Shown: positions 10,130 to 21,659, numbered from the stretch's first letter. The stretch is DNA of 64,000 bases from Platerodrilus igneus (GCA_036346225.1 JARFIW010001369.1:3166001-3230000), one strand, 5' to 3'. Numbers and translations are program-made. Notes: generated by a model not told the origin, from the letters alone.

Positions 10130-11991
10130 CAGGGTGAGTTTTTAGTGTGGCAACGGTCGATAGCTCCGTTATTATAAAAGCTACGTAAACCAAATTTGGA
10201 GGCATATTAGGCATGCCTAAAGTGCACATTTTAAAAATATTTTGAAGCATACAGGGTGTTTCATAATTCCAGCACATATTAAACTTATATTTTCTTAAAT
10301 GGAACACCCTATATATTATTACATTTTTGAAAAGCCCATAAAAAGAGCTTTAATTTGATATGAAATTGTACGTGTCTATTTCTTTTAGTTTTTGAGATAT
10401 TCAACTGTTTTTAGAAAAAATGACCCCAATTGGATACATTGTCATTGCACTAATACACAACTTATGTTAATTTTCAAGATCCAGAAAATTTTACCATATA
10501 CCATAGTATATTTTAAATATCACTTTTTGAAATTTCTTCCCAGTATACAGGGTGTGCCAGGTTTCGCAGAATGCAATTTTAAAAATTTTTTTTAAATGGC
10601 ACCCTACCAATTTTATTGCTACAATGGATAGTTCGTTAAGTGTCCTTTCATTTTTGTTAAGCATTCCCTATACCTAAATCCATTACTTTCTGAGATATTT
10701 TGATTTTCTTCAAATTTTATGAATGTTTTTAATTTACATAAAAGAAATAACTTACTATTGGAGAATATTATAAAACAATTAATACATTTTGATTAACAAT
10801 CAACTACAGTTATCCAATAACAATTTTCACTAAAGATATAACAACCTACAATAATACGCTATCAACAGAATTCTGCCAGATCAACAATATGCATTTTATA
10901 GAAAATGTTCAAACAGGAAATCAGGCAGGCTTTGAAAAAAATAACTATTACATGTAAAGTGTCATTTAGGTTTATTAATTGTAGTGTGTTGTCATTTAAC
11001 AGAATATCTCTCTTGGTATATTCTTGATGCAAGTAGGAAATTTTTTAAACTTGCTCTCAATACCCAAATCATATTTATTTGTTCTTCCACTGTAAAATTC
11101 ATTTTGAAAACTCCTTCAAAGATTACATTTAAAACAGAACTGATAATGTGTTAAATGACAACACACTACAATTAATAAACCTAAATGACATTTTGATTGT
11201 AATTGTTATTTTTTCAAAGCCTGTCTGATTTCCTGTTTGAACATTTTCTATAAAATGCATATTGTTGATCTGGCAGAATTCTGTTGACAGCGTATTATTG
11301 TGGGTTGTTATATCTTTAGTGAAAATTGTTATTGGATAAGTGTAGTTGATTGTTAATTAATATGTATTGATTGTTTTATAATATTCTCCAATAGTAAGTT
11401 ATTTTAGTTATGTAAATTAAAACATTCATAAAATTTGAAGAAAATCAAAATATCTCAGAAAGTAATGGATTTAGGTATAGGAATGCTTAACAAAAATGAA
11501 AGGACACTTAATGAACTATCCATTGTAGCAATAAAATTGGTAGGGTGCCATTTAAAAAATTTTAAAATTGCATTGAAACCTGACACACCTGTATACTGGG
11601 AAGAAATTTCAAAAAGTGATATTTACAAATATACTATGGTATATGGTAAAATTTTCTGATCTTGAAAATTAACATAAGTTGTGTATTAGTGCAGTGACAA
11701 TGTATCAATTGGGGTCATTTTTTCTAAAAACAGTTGAATATCTCAAAACTAAAAGAAATAGACAGATACAATTTCATATCAAATTAAAGCTCTTTTATGG
11801 GCTTTTCAAAATGTAATAATATATAGGGTTTCCATTTAAGAAAATATAAGGTTTAATCATGCCCTGGAATAGAAAATTTACTGTATGTTAAGCTATTTAA
11901 ATGTCACTTTGGATGCCTAATATGCCTCAAATTTGGTTTACGTAGCTTTTATAATAACGGTAGTTATCACCTTGCCAACAAAACCACCCTG
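10130..11991. mobile_element. Giant palindrome (foldback/MITE-like), 1.86 kb
   Basis: The left arm 10130-11000 and the right arm 11150-11991 are inverted copies over their whole length, for example the 'ttattataaaagctacgtaa' phrase on the left and its complement on the right. They are separated by a 149-base unpaired loop (11001-11149). The outer ends are cagggtg and caccctg, flanked by TA-rich DNA, which fits a mariner-superfamily terminus with a TA target. Internal acagggtg copies (near 10251 and 10548) suggest the arms were built from shorter elements. No protein of more than about 75 residues is open. The arms differ by scattered substitutions and small indels, so the structure is not recent. 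Confidence 0.85.
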
Positions 11992-12034
11992 AATATTATA
12001 GTATATATATTATATTATATAATATATATATAAT
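11992..12034. repeat. TA-rich spacer
   Basis: Short (TA/TATTA)n run between the two inverted-repeat elements, a plausible preferred target for both. Confidence 0.7.
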
Positions 12035-12577
12035 ATATTATTAATGGGTTTGAGGTCAGCTGCTGAGAAAATGTATACTCTTTATAAAGGCCTAAATTTT
12101 CGAACTCTTATTTCAAATTCTTGTATCACAGGCTTTCTAAAATACAATCTAACTAGGCTAACATATACATCAATTGCTATTAACTTACAAGGTGAGGATA
12201 TATATTAAATTAACATAGATATTTAAATCGAAAATTATTTTTAAAATAATGTTTGCTTCAAGTTGTTGTATAAAAATTGTATAACTTGTATAAATATAAA
12301 ATGTCAGATTTTGAAACCTTTCAGTTTCATTTTTTGTTATTTAAAGCGTTAAATATAGGATGCCTATATGTGCGTGTGTGTGTATGTATGAACATGAGTG
12401 TGCGTACATGTTATACTTATATGAGTGTCCATGCATATTTCTGATTATATATTTTAAATCTGTTTGTTTGTTAGTACGTGTGTGTATGTGTACATGTGTA
12501 TGTATGTATGAATGTGATGTGCATGTATGATGTGAAGTATTAATCACTACAATATCAATTATTGCATTAGGTACAGG

Positions 12578-13500
12578 TTACTTCTGAAGACTAAGAAAGT
12601 ATGTATAAATCGAACTTAAACCACCAATATCTGTTTTTTATTTATACAATTTTTTGCGAAAAATATGATACATTTCAAGGAATAATCTTTTTGTATCTTT
12701 TCTAATTCTAAAATTTTAGGATGTTCAAAATCAATTTTGTGATCTAAATTGAGCGAGTGACTTGATAAAGCACAAGAATTTGGTTTGATTCTAATGTCAC
12801 TTTTGTGTTGGGTTATGCGTTGTTTTAAAATTGTGACGTTTGTCCAATATAGGGGTTACCACAATCTATACAATTAATTTGATATATAATGTTTTTTGAA
12901 ACAAATCCAGAGTTTTATCTTTAAATTTTGAAAAAATAGTTCCTAATGTTAAAATATTCTTTTTAGCGTATTTGAAATTGTAATTTTTAAATACTTGAGT
13001 TAATTTATTAGTTAGGTGATCATCTATGTTTGGTAGTGTTTTGTATAGTTGTAAAGTTTTGTTATTTTCGTTAGTTGTGTTATTGCTATCTATATTACCA
13101 TCGTTATTGTTTGTATTAATGTATTTTTTTGAGTTATATAATAATTTTGTGATAAGGTCTATAGGATAGTTGTTGTTTTGTAGAATATTTGAAAGTTTTT
13201 TGATGTTCTTATTATGAAAAGAGGGATGGGATATTTTAAAATTCGTTCTTTTAATCCTAAAATAAAATTTAGCTTTGTTTTAAATGGATGAAAAGAATAA
13301 TAGTTTAAGAATCTGTTTGAATGTGTAGGTTTTTGATACCAATCTAAAATGATTTTATTTTCATTATTTCTAATTAATAGAGTGTCTAGGAACGGTACTG
13401 AGTTATTTGATTCTGTTTCGACTGTAAATTGAATGTAGCTATTGTATTTATTAAAAATGTTAAGAGTTTCATCTATTTTATCTTCTGGAATAGCTGTCAC
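12578..13500 (-). pseudogene. PLE reverse transcriptase end plus GIY-YIG nuclease
   Basis: The first part, 13500-13159, reads MTAIPEDKIDETLNIFNKYN and then VPFLDTLLIRN, WYQKPTHSNRFLNYYSFHP, the block that follows the reverse transcriptase palm in Penelope-like elements. Further on, near 12880, the minus strand reads NCIDCGNPYIGQT, the YIG half of a GIY-YIG endonuclease, then in another frame KSDIR and HSLNLDHKIDFEHPKILELE, ending in IYTYFLSLQK and a stop at 12578-12580. The palm motifs upstream (YVDD) are absent because the copy is truncated at 13500. The frameshift right after YIGQT and the loss of the palm make it inactive. Confidence 0.75.
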
Positions 13501-13501
13501 T

Positions 13502-13648
13502 AGAATTTTAGAATTAGAAAAAGATACAAAAAAAAGATTATTCCTTGAAATGTATCATATTTTTCGCAAAAAAAATTGTATAAATAAAAAAACAGATATT
13601 GGTGGTTTAAGTTCGATTTATACATACTTTCTTAGTCTTCAGAAGTAA
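13502..13648 (+). pseudogene. Inverted copy of the PLE gene's last 48 codons
   Basis: The plus strand reads ILELEKDTKKRLFLEMYHIF through GGLSSIYTYFLSLQK and a stop at 13646-13648. It mirrors the end of the minus-strand gene in the opposite arm. It begins exactly where the minus-strand core starts and so marks the inversion junction. Confidence 0.75.
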
Positions 13649-14213
13649 CCTGTACCTAATGCAATAATTGATATTGTAATGATTAATACTTCACATCATA
13701 CATGCACATCACATTCATACATACATACACATGTACACATACACACACGTACTAACAAACAAACAGATTTAAAATATATAATCAGAAATATGCATGGACA
13801 CTCATATAAGTATAACATGTACGCACACTCATGTTCATACATACACACACACAGCACATATAGGCATCCTATATTTAACGCTTTAAATAACAAAAATGAA
13901 ACTGAAAGGTTTCAAAATCTGACATTTTATATTTATACAAGTTATACAATTTTATACAACAACTTGAAGCAAACATTATTTTAAAAATAATTTTCGATTT
14001 AATATCTATGTTAATTTAATATATATCCTCACCTTGTAAGTTAATAGCAATTGATGTATATGTTAGCCTAGTTAATTGAATTTTAGAAAGCCTGTGATCA
14101 AGAATTTGAAATAGATTCGAAAATTTAGGCCTTAAAAAAGAGTATACTTTTCTCCAGCTGACCTCAAACCCATTAATAATATATCGTATTTGTGCAAGGT
14201 CATTATCTCCAAA

Positions 14214-14216
<3 letters not shown>

Positions 14217-14254
<38 letters not shown>
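14217..14254. repeat. (TA)n microsatellite
   Basis: About 19 uninterrupted TA repeats, followed by a tacacgtgta palindrome (14252-14261). A second similar tract sits at 15887-15923, so the stretch between them may be a separate insertion. Confidence 0.95.
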
Positions 14255-14257
<3 letters not shown>

Positions 14258-14610
14258 GTGTAGATCTTTACTACAAGGGCTTCGACCTTCAGACCAAGGT
14301 AGAAAAGGAAGGAGAAAATGCGTCAAGCAGAGACACTAATAATTAAAGGCGTGATTTGTGTAGCGTCACGAGGGTCACGATTGGTTGAAAATAAGAGGCA
14401 AACATGAGAGGTGTAAAAATAACATTTCTGTATATAATTTAATTAGTTGTTCTCAGACGTTGCGTGCCGTGTGGAAAATTTCTGAGATTTAACTGGCGCG
14501 AGTGCAAATTTAGTAGAATAGCTGGGCCCGACTGTCGAAAAGGGAACGTAGAATGCGAAATTCTAGAAACTGGCCGTTATGGGGACAAAACCGACTGACA
14601 GGCTAGCCAT

Positions 14611-14620
14611 TATATAAACC
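14611..14620 (+). promoter_or_regulatory. TATA-like box
   Basis: The sequence tatataaacc lies five bases before the first 40-bp tandem repeat, in the position expected of an LTR promoter ahead of its R region. Judged on sequence only. Confidence 0.3.
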
Positions 14621-14624
14621 CGGA

Positions 14625-14769
14625 CTTTAAACAGTTTCGCTCTCTTAGATTTTTGATTATTCGATGCTTTAAACAGTGCTCTTAGATTTTCGATTTTGAT
14701 TTAATACTTGAAACAGTTTGCTCTTATATTTTGTGATTATTGAATACTTTAAAATAGTTTGCTCTTTAG
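14625..14769 (+). repeat. Four tandem 40-42-bp repeats
   Basis: Units start at 14625, 14667, 14707 and 14747 (the last is partial) with ctttaaacag, ctttaaacag, cttgaaacag and ctttaaaata. Each is followed by a gctctta-like phrase and a tgattatt-like phrase. The spacing of 42, 40 and 40 bases is regular. Confidence 0.8.
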
Positions 14770-15729
14770 CTACGATACAAGTTGTTATGCATTAGTGCAC
14801 CTAGAAAAGAAGATACAAGGTAATAAAGTTTAGTTATATTTGCCAGTATTACTGTGCCAAGTATCCAAAGTTGTAACGATAAATGAATAAACAAAAGTAG
14901 GCAGTTTTGGGTATAGCCTGAAAGAAGTATGAATTTCTTTGCTATTTTTCGGGGGTGTTAATAATCAAATGTTATTCGTAATCGTGATTGGATCCACAAA
15001 ACAAGATTTTGATATACTTAGATGAGTTCCTGAGAGGCCCTGAAACAACTTTAGATGAATGGTGGTGTAGAAAATTTTAAAAGACGACCAGGAATCTGAG
15101 GACGGAAACATAACCCAGTTGGAATGGTAAAATTAGCAACGACGATGTACGTTGAAGCCACGAGTGCAGTAACCTTCAGGTAAATTATACAATTTTGTTC
15201 GAAGTTTGATGTTTTTGTGTGTGTTGAATAACTTTATAATTTGTTTGCTAAAAGAAAATGGACAGTAGTGAATTTGTACAAACAACAAAATTTTAATTTT
15301 AAGGTGAAATTTTCTTGTTTAAGTAGAAAGGAGTATTTAGCAGTTTATGTTCTTGATTATGAGCTCAATTAGACTAACCTGTTTGATTAACGTAAAGTGG
15401 TGGGAGATGCTCCCTTTGTACTCAGACTCAGGTCTGCAAATATTGTTAAATAAATTAGTAGGCATCCTACAAGGACTTTAATTCTGGATGCAAATTAAAA
15501 TGATGACAAATTTAATCTTGAAATTTTATGATACTGAAATTTATGCTACAATTTAATTTTGAAATTTTAATGTATTATGAATATTGATGTAAATAGAGTT
15601 AACGTTGATGTTTGTGGTAGGAATGTGTTTGTTTTTTTTATGAATGAGGATGAAAGTTTTAACTAGGTGAGCAGCCGAGGCGGAAAGAGTAAAAAAGCGA
15701 CTATCTGAAGAGATTCAATAGGGCGAGAA

Positions 15730-15880
15730 TCACAGCAAATCTTGGTGCCCAATTCAAGAGGCTCAAATATTTTTTTTTACTCTGGTGAGGCTTGTTGTAC
15801 ATTTCACAGCATTTATGACGCCCAATCTGTGGGGCTCGATTTGAAAACCTTAGTTTAAGATTAATGGTGAGGTTTCACAG
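15730..15880 (+). repeat. Tandem units with primer-binding-like cores
   Basis: Two units of 74 and 71 bases begin with tcacagca at 15730 and 15804, and a third start lies at 15875. Each full unit has a core like an LTR-element primer-binding site: ttggtgcccaattc...gaggctc in the first and gacgcccaatctgtggggctc in the second. Both then carry 'tggtgagg' before the next start. Confidence 0.55.
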
Positions 15881-15882
15881 CA

Positions 15883-15886
<4 letters not shown>

Positions 15887-15923
<37 letters not shown>
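15887..15923. repeat. (AT)n microsatellite
   Basis: About 18 uninterrupted AT repeats immediately before the resumed tail of tandem unit C. Confidence 0.95.
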
Positions 15924-15927
<4 letters not shown>

Positions 15928-16160
15928 CGGGATTTGCAGCGGTTCCTAGAATCTTTGCGAGATATTATGATGCAATTTACATTCCAATGACAAGTCACCA
16001 GCGGGATTATGGCCGTTACAATATATTATACAATGTAAACGGTCTTTAACGCATATCTTAATACCTAAGGGTGATACAAAAATTGTAAGTGCAGATTCGG
16101 TTACGGCGATCAAAACTACAGAAAAGACACCCATCAAACATTAGCAAACAAAAATCGTGT
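15924..16160. repeat. Displaced tail of tandem unit C
   Basis: From ttctagaatctttgcgaga through the 'aatgtaaacggtctttaacg' phrase to catcaaacatt, this matches the tails of unit A (1990-2170) and unit B (3785-3965). In unit A this tail directly follows the segment that in unit C ends at 10096. The simplest reading is that 10097-15923 was inserted into unit C in one or more steps. Confidence 0.7.
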
Positions 16161-17019
16161 TGGTCTGTGTCATTGCTAAAGATGATTCTGAAACTGAAAG
16201 AAAAGCATGACCGCAAGAACGTTGCATGAAACTATTTACTATACCGTGTATTTGCTATATTGTAGTGGATGTTAAAAGGTTATGTAGACAAAGTACTTAC
16301 CAAGGTATAACATGTTATAAAACAAATTCATATAGAATATTTGTCGAAAATTTATTCTCGCTAAGAAGTTACATTTCATTACAGTGTTGCTTTCAATTTC
16401 TTATCAAACATAAAATTAGATTTTCCTATTAAATAACCGACAGTCCAAAATACACAGCCTTAACTGTAAGATTTATGGAATCCTGTCCATTTCGTTATTA
16501 GTCTCACCTTAGTTAGGCTTAGAGTTCTTCATATGTTAAAGTAGGTCATAAAATAAATTATAAGTCAGTATATAATAGCAATAAAAAATAACAATAACAT
16601 GTAAAAACAAAGCTGTTATTACCTTTAACTTGACCCTTCCGAATTAAATGTTTTTTACTATGTATAAAATTACACCTCTTTGTTGTATTGTTCTTATAAG
16701 GTGTTGTAATAAAAGAAGCAAGAATTATTTCAAGGTAAAACCAACTGGTTTACAATTGAAGCTTACATTGTTACTCAACAGATGCAACGATGTTTTAATA
16801 TTACTACAAGTTGCTAGTGAGCTACCTGCAGATGAAAATTTACGCCAAAGAAACAGCTATTAAATTGGCCTTAACAGTTTAAAACGCAATTACAACACTG
16901 TCTGATACGGACACTGATTTCAATGTCAAGTGCTACATATGCAAAAGAAAAGGAACGTGTTTTGCCGAAGCTATTCAATTTACTAAATTAGTTGGAATAC
17001 AATTTGTAACATTCCTGTG
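16161..17019. other. No gene seen
   Basis: AT-rich DNA with only short chance frames. No domain or repeat I can match within the window. Confidence 0.5.
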
Positions 17020-18660
17020 AAGTCTTTATAATCATATTTCATTTTAATAGTTTCTATATTGGCAAATCCACTAATAGGGTCACGGTTATTTCCTTTAAGG
17101 AATATAATTTTTAGGTTACATGGAAAGATTTTTGTATCCTATATTGTTTATACTCAATGACTGTCAAATCCATTTCGGCAATTTTAAGGTTAAGAATAAT
17201 ATCATCATCGTAACTTTCTATTGTGAATTAGTGTAGTTTTACAATTCATTTGTTTTGAATAATAATAATGCTGGCACATATGGTCTCATCGTCTGCGCAC
17301 GAGAAAATTTCACACACAAAATTGTGCTGATACAGAAAATGAAAACCCCTTCTTCTGGATCTAGTTTACCTTTCAGTAAGATAAATATTACGTATATTAG
17401 ATAGAGAAAAACGACTCAAGTAATTTCAATTTACAGTCTTAATTCATTTATCTGAATTCTGCCGAAAATATATCTCAAATCGTCCATGAGGGGGTGGGGT
17501 GGATGAGGGTATAATCTTTTTAATAGAGCAAATCGTGATTGCCATCAAAAGAGATAACATGCAACTTGAACAGATGCTGTTAACCTTGAAGAATAGGTAT
17601 CGAACTGATCAATGCCATTGAAGTTTGGATAATACCCTATTAGGTTGGTCACTCTTACTTTTAGTAGTAAATGGGTTCCCAAAAATTGGCAACTTCGGGT
17701 TGTATATAAACGTGTTAATTCAGAACATTTAGTTTTCTATTCAAAGTCAAAGTAGGATCTGGTTAAAAATAAATTAAGCCTAGCAGATAATGGTTTCTAG
17801 TTATTTCCGAGTTATCTAGAGTCCAAAATCACTCACCGGGTGTTTATGTTCAAATTTCTGAAACTATAATCTACAGAATGTAAATGAATGAACGTTTTTA
17901 TTTAATGGCATAAATTTATAAACGTACCCACAGTACATTTCTGTTAGTTTAAGAATTTGGAAAATAATTTCGTTCGACGAATACGTTTTCTATTAAGCAA
18001 AGTTAATTTTTGATATATTTGATTTTTTTGTTCTACTTAAGAATGTTTATCTGTATTTGTAACAAAAATGAGATTGTGTATTTGTTTTCCACAACTAATG
18101 TAAAGGTAATAGTTCCAGTCTTGCAACAAAATACATTGCAATTACCTAGAGGCGCGATTAATATTCCGGTAATTTAAAATTTGGCTTTGAAAACCTTTTC
18201 AATTAGAAGTTTTTAAATAGGCATATTATATTGGTGTCTTTATTGTTAGCGTTTATTTAGGTTGGTTTTAGCATTAGTCTACTCTAGCATTTTTCAAGTG
18301 AATTTTAGATCAGAATCATTTTCATTGTCTCGGGTTTTGAAATCCTCTTGTTATTTCTTCTGGGATTTTCCCTAGAAATCCCCGTATTTCAAGATTAGAT
18401 GGCGTCCAAGATACTTCCCGATTAAGACGTACTTTATGCACGTTAGCATTTCGGAACCCTCTTCAAACACGTACACCACCTTTCCCACTGAGTTAGTAAG
18501 CACCATTCTTGTTAGTCCAGTCGAGGTTTTCGGTACTTTATCGAAACTGAATTTTAAGTGGAGTACTTCACCGATTTTCTATGTAGATTAATTACCAGCT
18601 AGATATTCTGGGGTCAAGACTGGTACGTAACAAATAGCCTTTAAGAAATGAGAATTGCAC
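17020..18660. repeat. Repeat family R, copy 1
   Basis: It starts at tctttataatcatatttcat and is colinear with copy 2 (21660-23190) over about 1.5 kb. Shared landmarks are the 'gtctgcgcac' region, 'ttcagtaagataaatatta', 'attctgccgaaaatatatctc', 'tgttaattcagaa', and at the far end 'ccccgtatttc.agattag.tggcgtccaag' and 'gaattaccagcta'. The last 300 bases are more GC-rich and could be old coding sequence on the minus strand (PNLEIRGFLGK and EEITR are readable in both copies in one frame), but I do not recognise a family. Confidence 0.75.
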
Positions 18661-21000
18661 GTAAGAGCGTTCTTCTATCAACCATTACAAAAAAGCATTG
18701 TATAAACAAAACCCTAAACGTGATCCTAAATCGCACTGGCACCTTGTGGTTCATTTCGGTAACTTAGAAGATAGATAAGAAAGTGTATGACAATAGTAAC
18801 CAATCTAACATTGTGTCGATCACGGAAAGGATGCACGAATTGATAGATAGGGTCAGGGACAGAAATGGAAGCGCCATTTGTTAAATTATAAAAAAATCTC
18901 TGATGCCGAAAGAGAAAAAAATTATAATAATATATTTTATACATAATTGTGCATTTGAATAGAATATTTTATAAAAAAAAGATAGTTAATAAATGAAATA
19001 TGTAACGTATTGGCGTTACGTTAATTAGAAATCAGATGAAAAGGAAAATTAATCATAAACGGATAAAATAAATACGAATGTACCCTGCTTATTATAAATT
19101 CATGAAGAGTAACTTTTAATTAAGCAGAACATTTCCATAAATTTTAGTTTTATAACACTCGCCACTAAATCAGAAAGTTATTCATGGTAAAATACATATT
19201 TGAACGTAACTCAGGTCCAAAATCTTTTTAAAACCGCACAAAAAGACAAAGCATTTTGATATTTTGCATTTTTCGCATAACATTAAAAAAGTTTTTGTAT
19301 ACCGTTCATTAGAAACAATTCCATTTAATAATCTCAAATAATTGCAGTTATAATTTACAATGCAACAAGACAGAATAATAAGATTAGTGCAATGTAGTTA
19401 AATACAAAAAGAAATCTTATGATATACTGAAATCCACAAATATTAGGTTACGAACCAAACATCATCATAAAATACAATCTTACAATGTATTAACCATGTC
19501 ACACAAGTAAAAATTTAAGCCCGAATGAAATCATTGGTGATCATGCATCTGTCACATGTTGCAATACAAGCTCAATAGAAAGACTGTACCATGATTATAC
19601 CTCACTCTCCCAATTGCGAAGGCATACAGAGTAGAAGAAATAACAGTAGTTAGACAGGCGACGGAAAAAATTAATCAATTATTCGAGAGCAAGTAATTAG
19701 AAAGGTCAAAATGTAGTCATACAAGTAGGTAATAAGGCGGAATAACCACGCCGTTGGGGTTGGTATGATGACAGATTAAAAGTCAGTAGACGAAACGCAG
19801 CTTCAAAAATGTAATGTAAACTTCAGCACAAGAGAAAACGCGGCGTGCCTATTATTTTTTGAACTACGCTTACACAGGCAAGAGAGTTTTCATTTCGCGT
19901 GTTTCGTGGAATTAATGTTGGGACAACCGGTTAAAGGGGATATGACCTGAAGAGTTCTTGCTTCACATAATTTGGATTTTGTGTTGCATTGTCTTGGGTT
20001 AAGGGAGCCGTGTTACTCATGATTTCTAGGCATCGTTAACCTTTTAAAAGTTGAATTAAAACAGTGAGCTTTTATGTTTATACCTTTTAGAATGTGATGA
20101 GTTTTGAAAACCAAAAGGCAAAAGAAACTTTCAAAATAACCGTGTAGGGATAATACCAAAGGAATTACTGATACAAGACGGTTTGGTGCCTCCTTAATTA
20201 TAACAGGCGAAAAGTCTTCCAGGATAAATGAATATAGTACCGTAGTTTTATATTTCAGCCATGTTTATTATTTTGATTTCTTAATTTTTTTTTTGCATTC
20301 CTCCACAGAAACCCACTCTCACACCACTCTAGTTAATCGGAGCACACGTAAATTGTTACGATGTTCCTGCCTTTTCAGGGCAAATCTAAATTTATAACAT
20401 CGCTCATTTTACCCGTAACAAATCATTTTGAAATCTGAAGTCTATAGAACTCTCCCACTGACAAACCTGCCGTACAAGAACAATTGAATAATAAATATCA
20501 GGGCAAGTAAACAAAATAAATATAATAGTATAAATAAGTAATAAACTAAAATTGTTGGATAATAAATACTGGTTTTGATTTGTAGTAAATTCTGCCAGAC
20601 CGCGAGTCAAGCGTACCTCACAATCAGGTAGTCCGCTATTGATCTGCCGACCCCTTGATGACGAAGACAATATCCTTCACAAGATATTGTGCAGAAGTCC
20701 ATTAAAATATAGTCTTCAACAAAAACAATGCATGCCAGTAAGTAAATACACGTGTTCAAAGGTAATATTATCGAGTTTTTTACAATTTAAAATATCACAA
20801 TATGCGCCCTGTAATGTATTGGATCAATAGATATTGCAACAAAGCGTCAGTAGTCTTCCTGGAGAGGAACACTGCATTCGGCGCATCAACGCACAAAGAT
20901 GTGATTGATAGCTATACTGAAAGGTATTAAAAAGCTTACAAAAGAAAACCTTCTACAAGGTTATTTGAATAAATCGGGTTGCTTCCACTTTGTATTTGTA
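18661..21000. other. No gene seen
   Basis: AT-rich sequence. The longest minus-strand frame (20404-20670, 88 codons) includes an odd SSSSRGRQINSGLPDCE segment followed by a gtacgc donor-like sequence, but nothing supports a real exon. No repeat matches found by eye. Confidence 0.4.
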
Positions 21001-21002
21001 AT

Positions 21003-21655
21003 AATCTAGAACGATTTAATTAAGTATAAAAAGATGCACTAATCAGTTCAATATAAATCCGAGTTTCAGTTACGAAGTTGTGATTATGAAATAAATTAGA
21101 TCAAGTGTTAAAATAATTACATTTATGCGATCTAAATTATTAGAGCTAGTGGTTAACATAAATTAGAAATTAACAGTTAGTAATCAATGTAACAAAACGT
21201 CATGAAATCTACACACGGAACAATAAATTCGGAAGCGGCATCTTTACACACAAAAGAGTGACAGCTCTATCAGGACGAAAATGAGTGACATTTACAACTG
21301 TACACTTACAGAAATTATAAAATTTACAAAGGGGACTTTAGAGAAACTAATAGAATAACTCAAGTCAATTTTTGTTTGTATTTAGAACATTCGCAAACAA
21401 TTGGATTAGATATATAAAGACGAGCTTCGCGGGATTAAAATTATTCATTCAAAGTTCTGAAGAGAGTACTAGTTATAAAGTCGTGATATAAATTTAAGGT
21501 TATGCATATAAGTGATATAAATTATCAGGGTCAGTAAATGACAAAAATTAACAGCTAATGATTAATTAATTAATAGTGCTTAGATTGCTAATTGTAAGTG
21601 CATTGAGTATTAATTGAAAAGATAATATTATCGCTTTAAAGAATAAATTGTGCGA
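21003..21655. repeat. Two loosely similar promoter-like segments
   Basis: The segments at about 21015-21110 and 21408-21500 share a layout: a tataaaaaga or tatataaaga box, a short spacer, then 'agttac.aagt.gtgat.at.aaat'. They are about 390 bases apart in direct orientation and could be the start regions of two old LTR copies. Similarity is partial. Confidence 0.3.
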
Positions 21656-21659
21656 TACC

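Larger units (their letters stand above)
12035..14184. mobile_element. PLE remnant with inverted terminal arms
   Basis: The arms 12035-12718 and 13502-14184 are inverted copies of about 680 bases around a unique core (12719-13501). The core carries reverse transcriptase C-terminal and GIY-YIG sequence of a Penelope-like element on the minus strand. Each arm carries the last about 48 codons of that gene and its 3' flank, including an ACATAC/ATGTAT microsatellite-like segment. This equals one 5'-truncated minus copy joined head-on to a shorter plus copy, the same architecture as 35624-39191 but from a different PLE family. Both outer ends lie in TA-rich DNA. Confidence 0.8.
14358..15886 (+). 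mobile_element. LTR-like and leader-like stretch (tentative)
   Basis: It starts with tgtagcgtcacgagg at 14358, the same TGTAGCG opening seen next to a polypurine run at 35246. It has a TATA-like tatataaacc at 14611 followed by tandem 40-bp repeats, and much further on primer-binding-like motifs (tggtgcccaa at 15743, gacgcccaatctgtggggct at 15817). This resembles an LTR plus leader of a gypsy-type element with the coding part missing. No second LTR is visible, so the call is weak. Confidence 0.35.

Noticed and set aside
12341..13984. Two frames giving the same Thr/His-rich peptide on opposite strands (12341-12547 minus, 13679-13984 plus)
   Set aside because: They are translations of the ACATAC/GTATGT microsatellite inside the inverted PLE arms, not genes.
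20404..20670. Possible host exon on the minus strand with a donor-like gtacgc
   Set aside because: Only part of the frame looks non-random and no neighbouring exon could be found.
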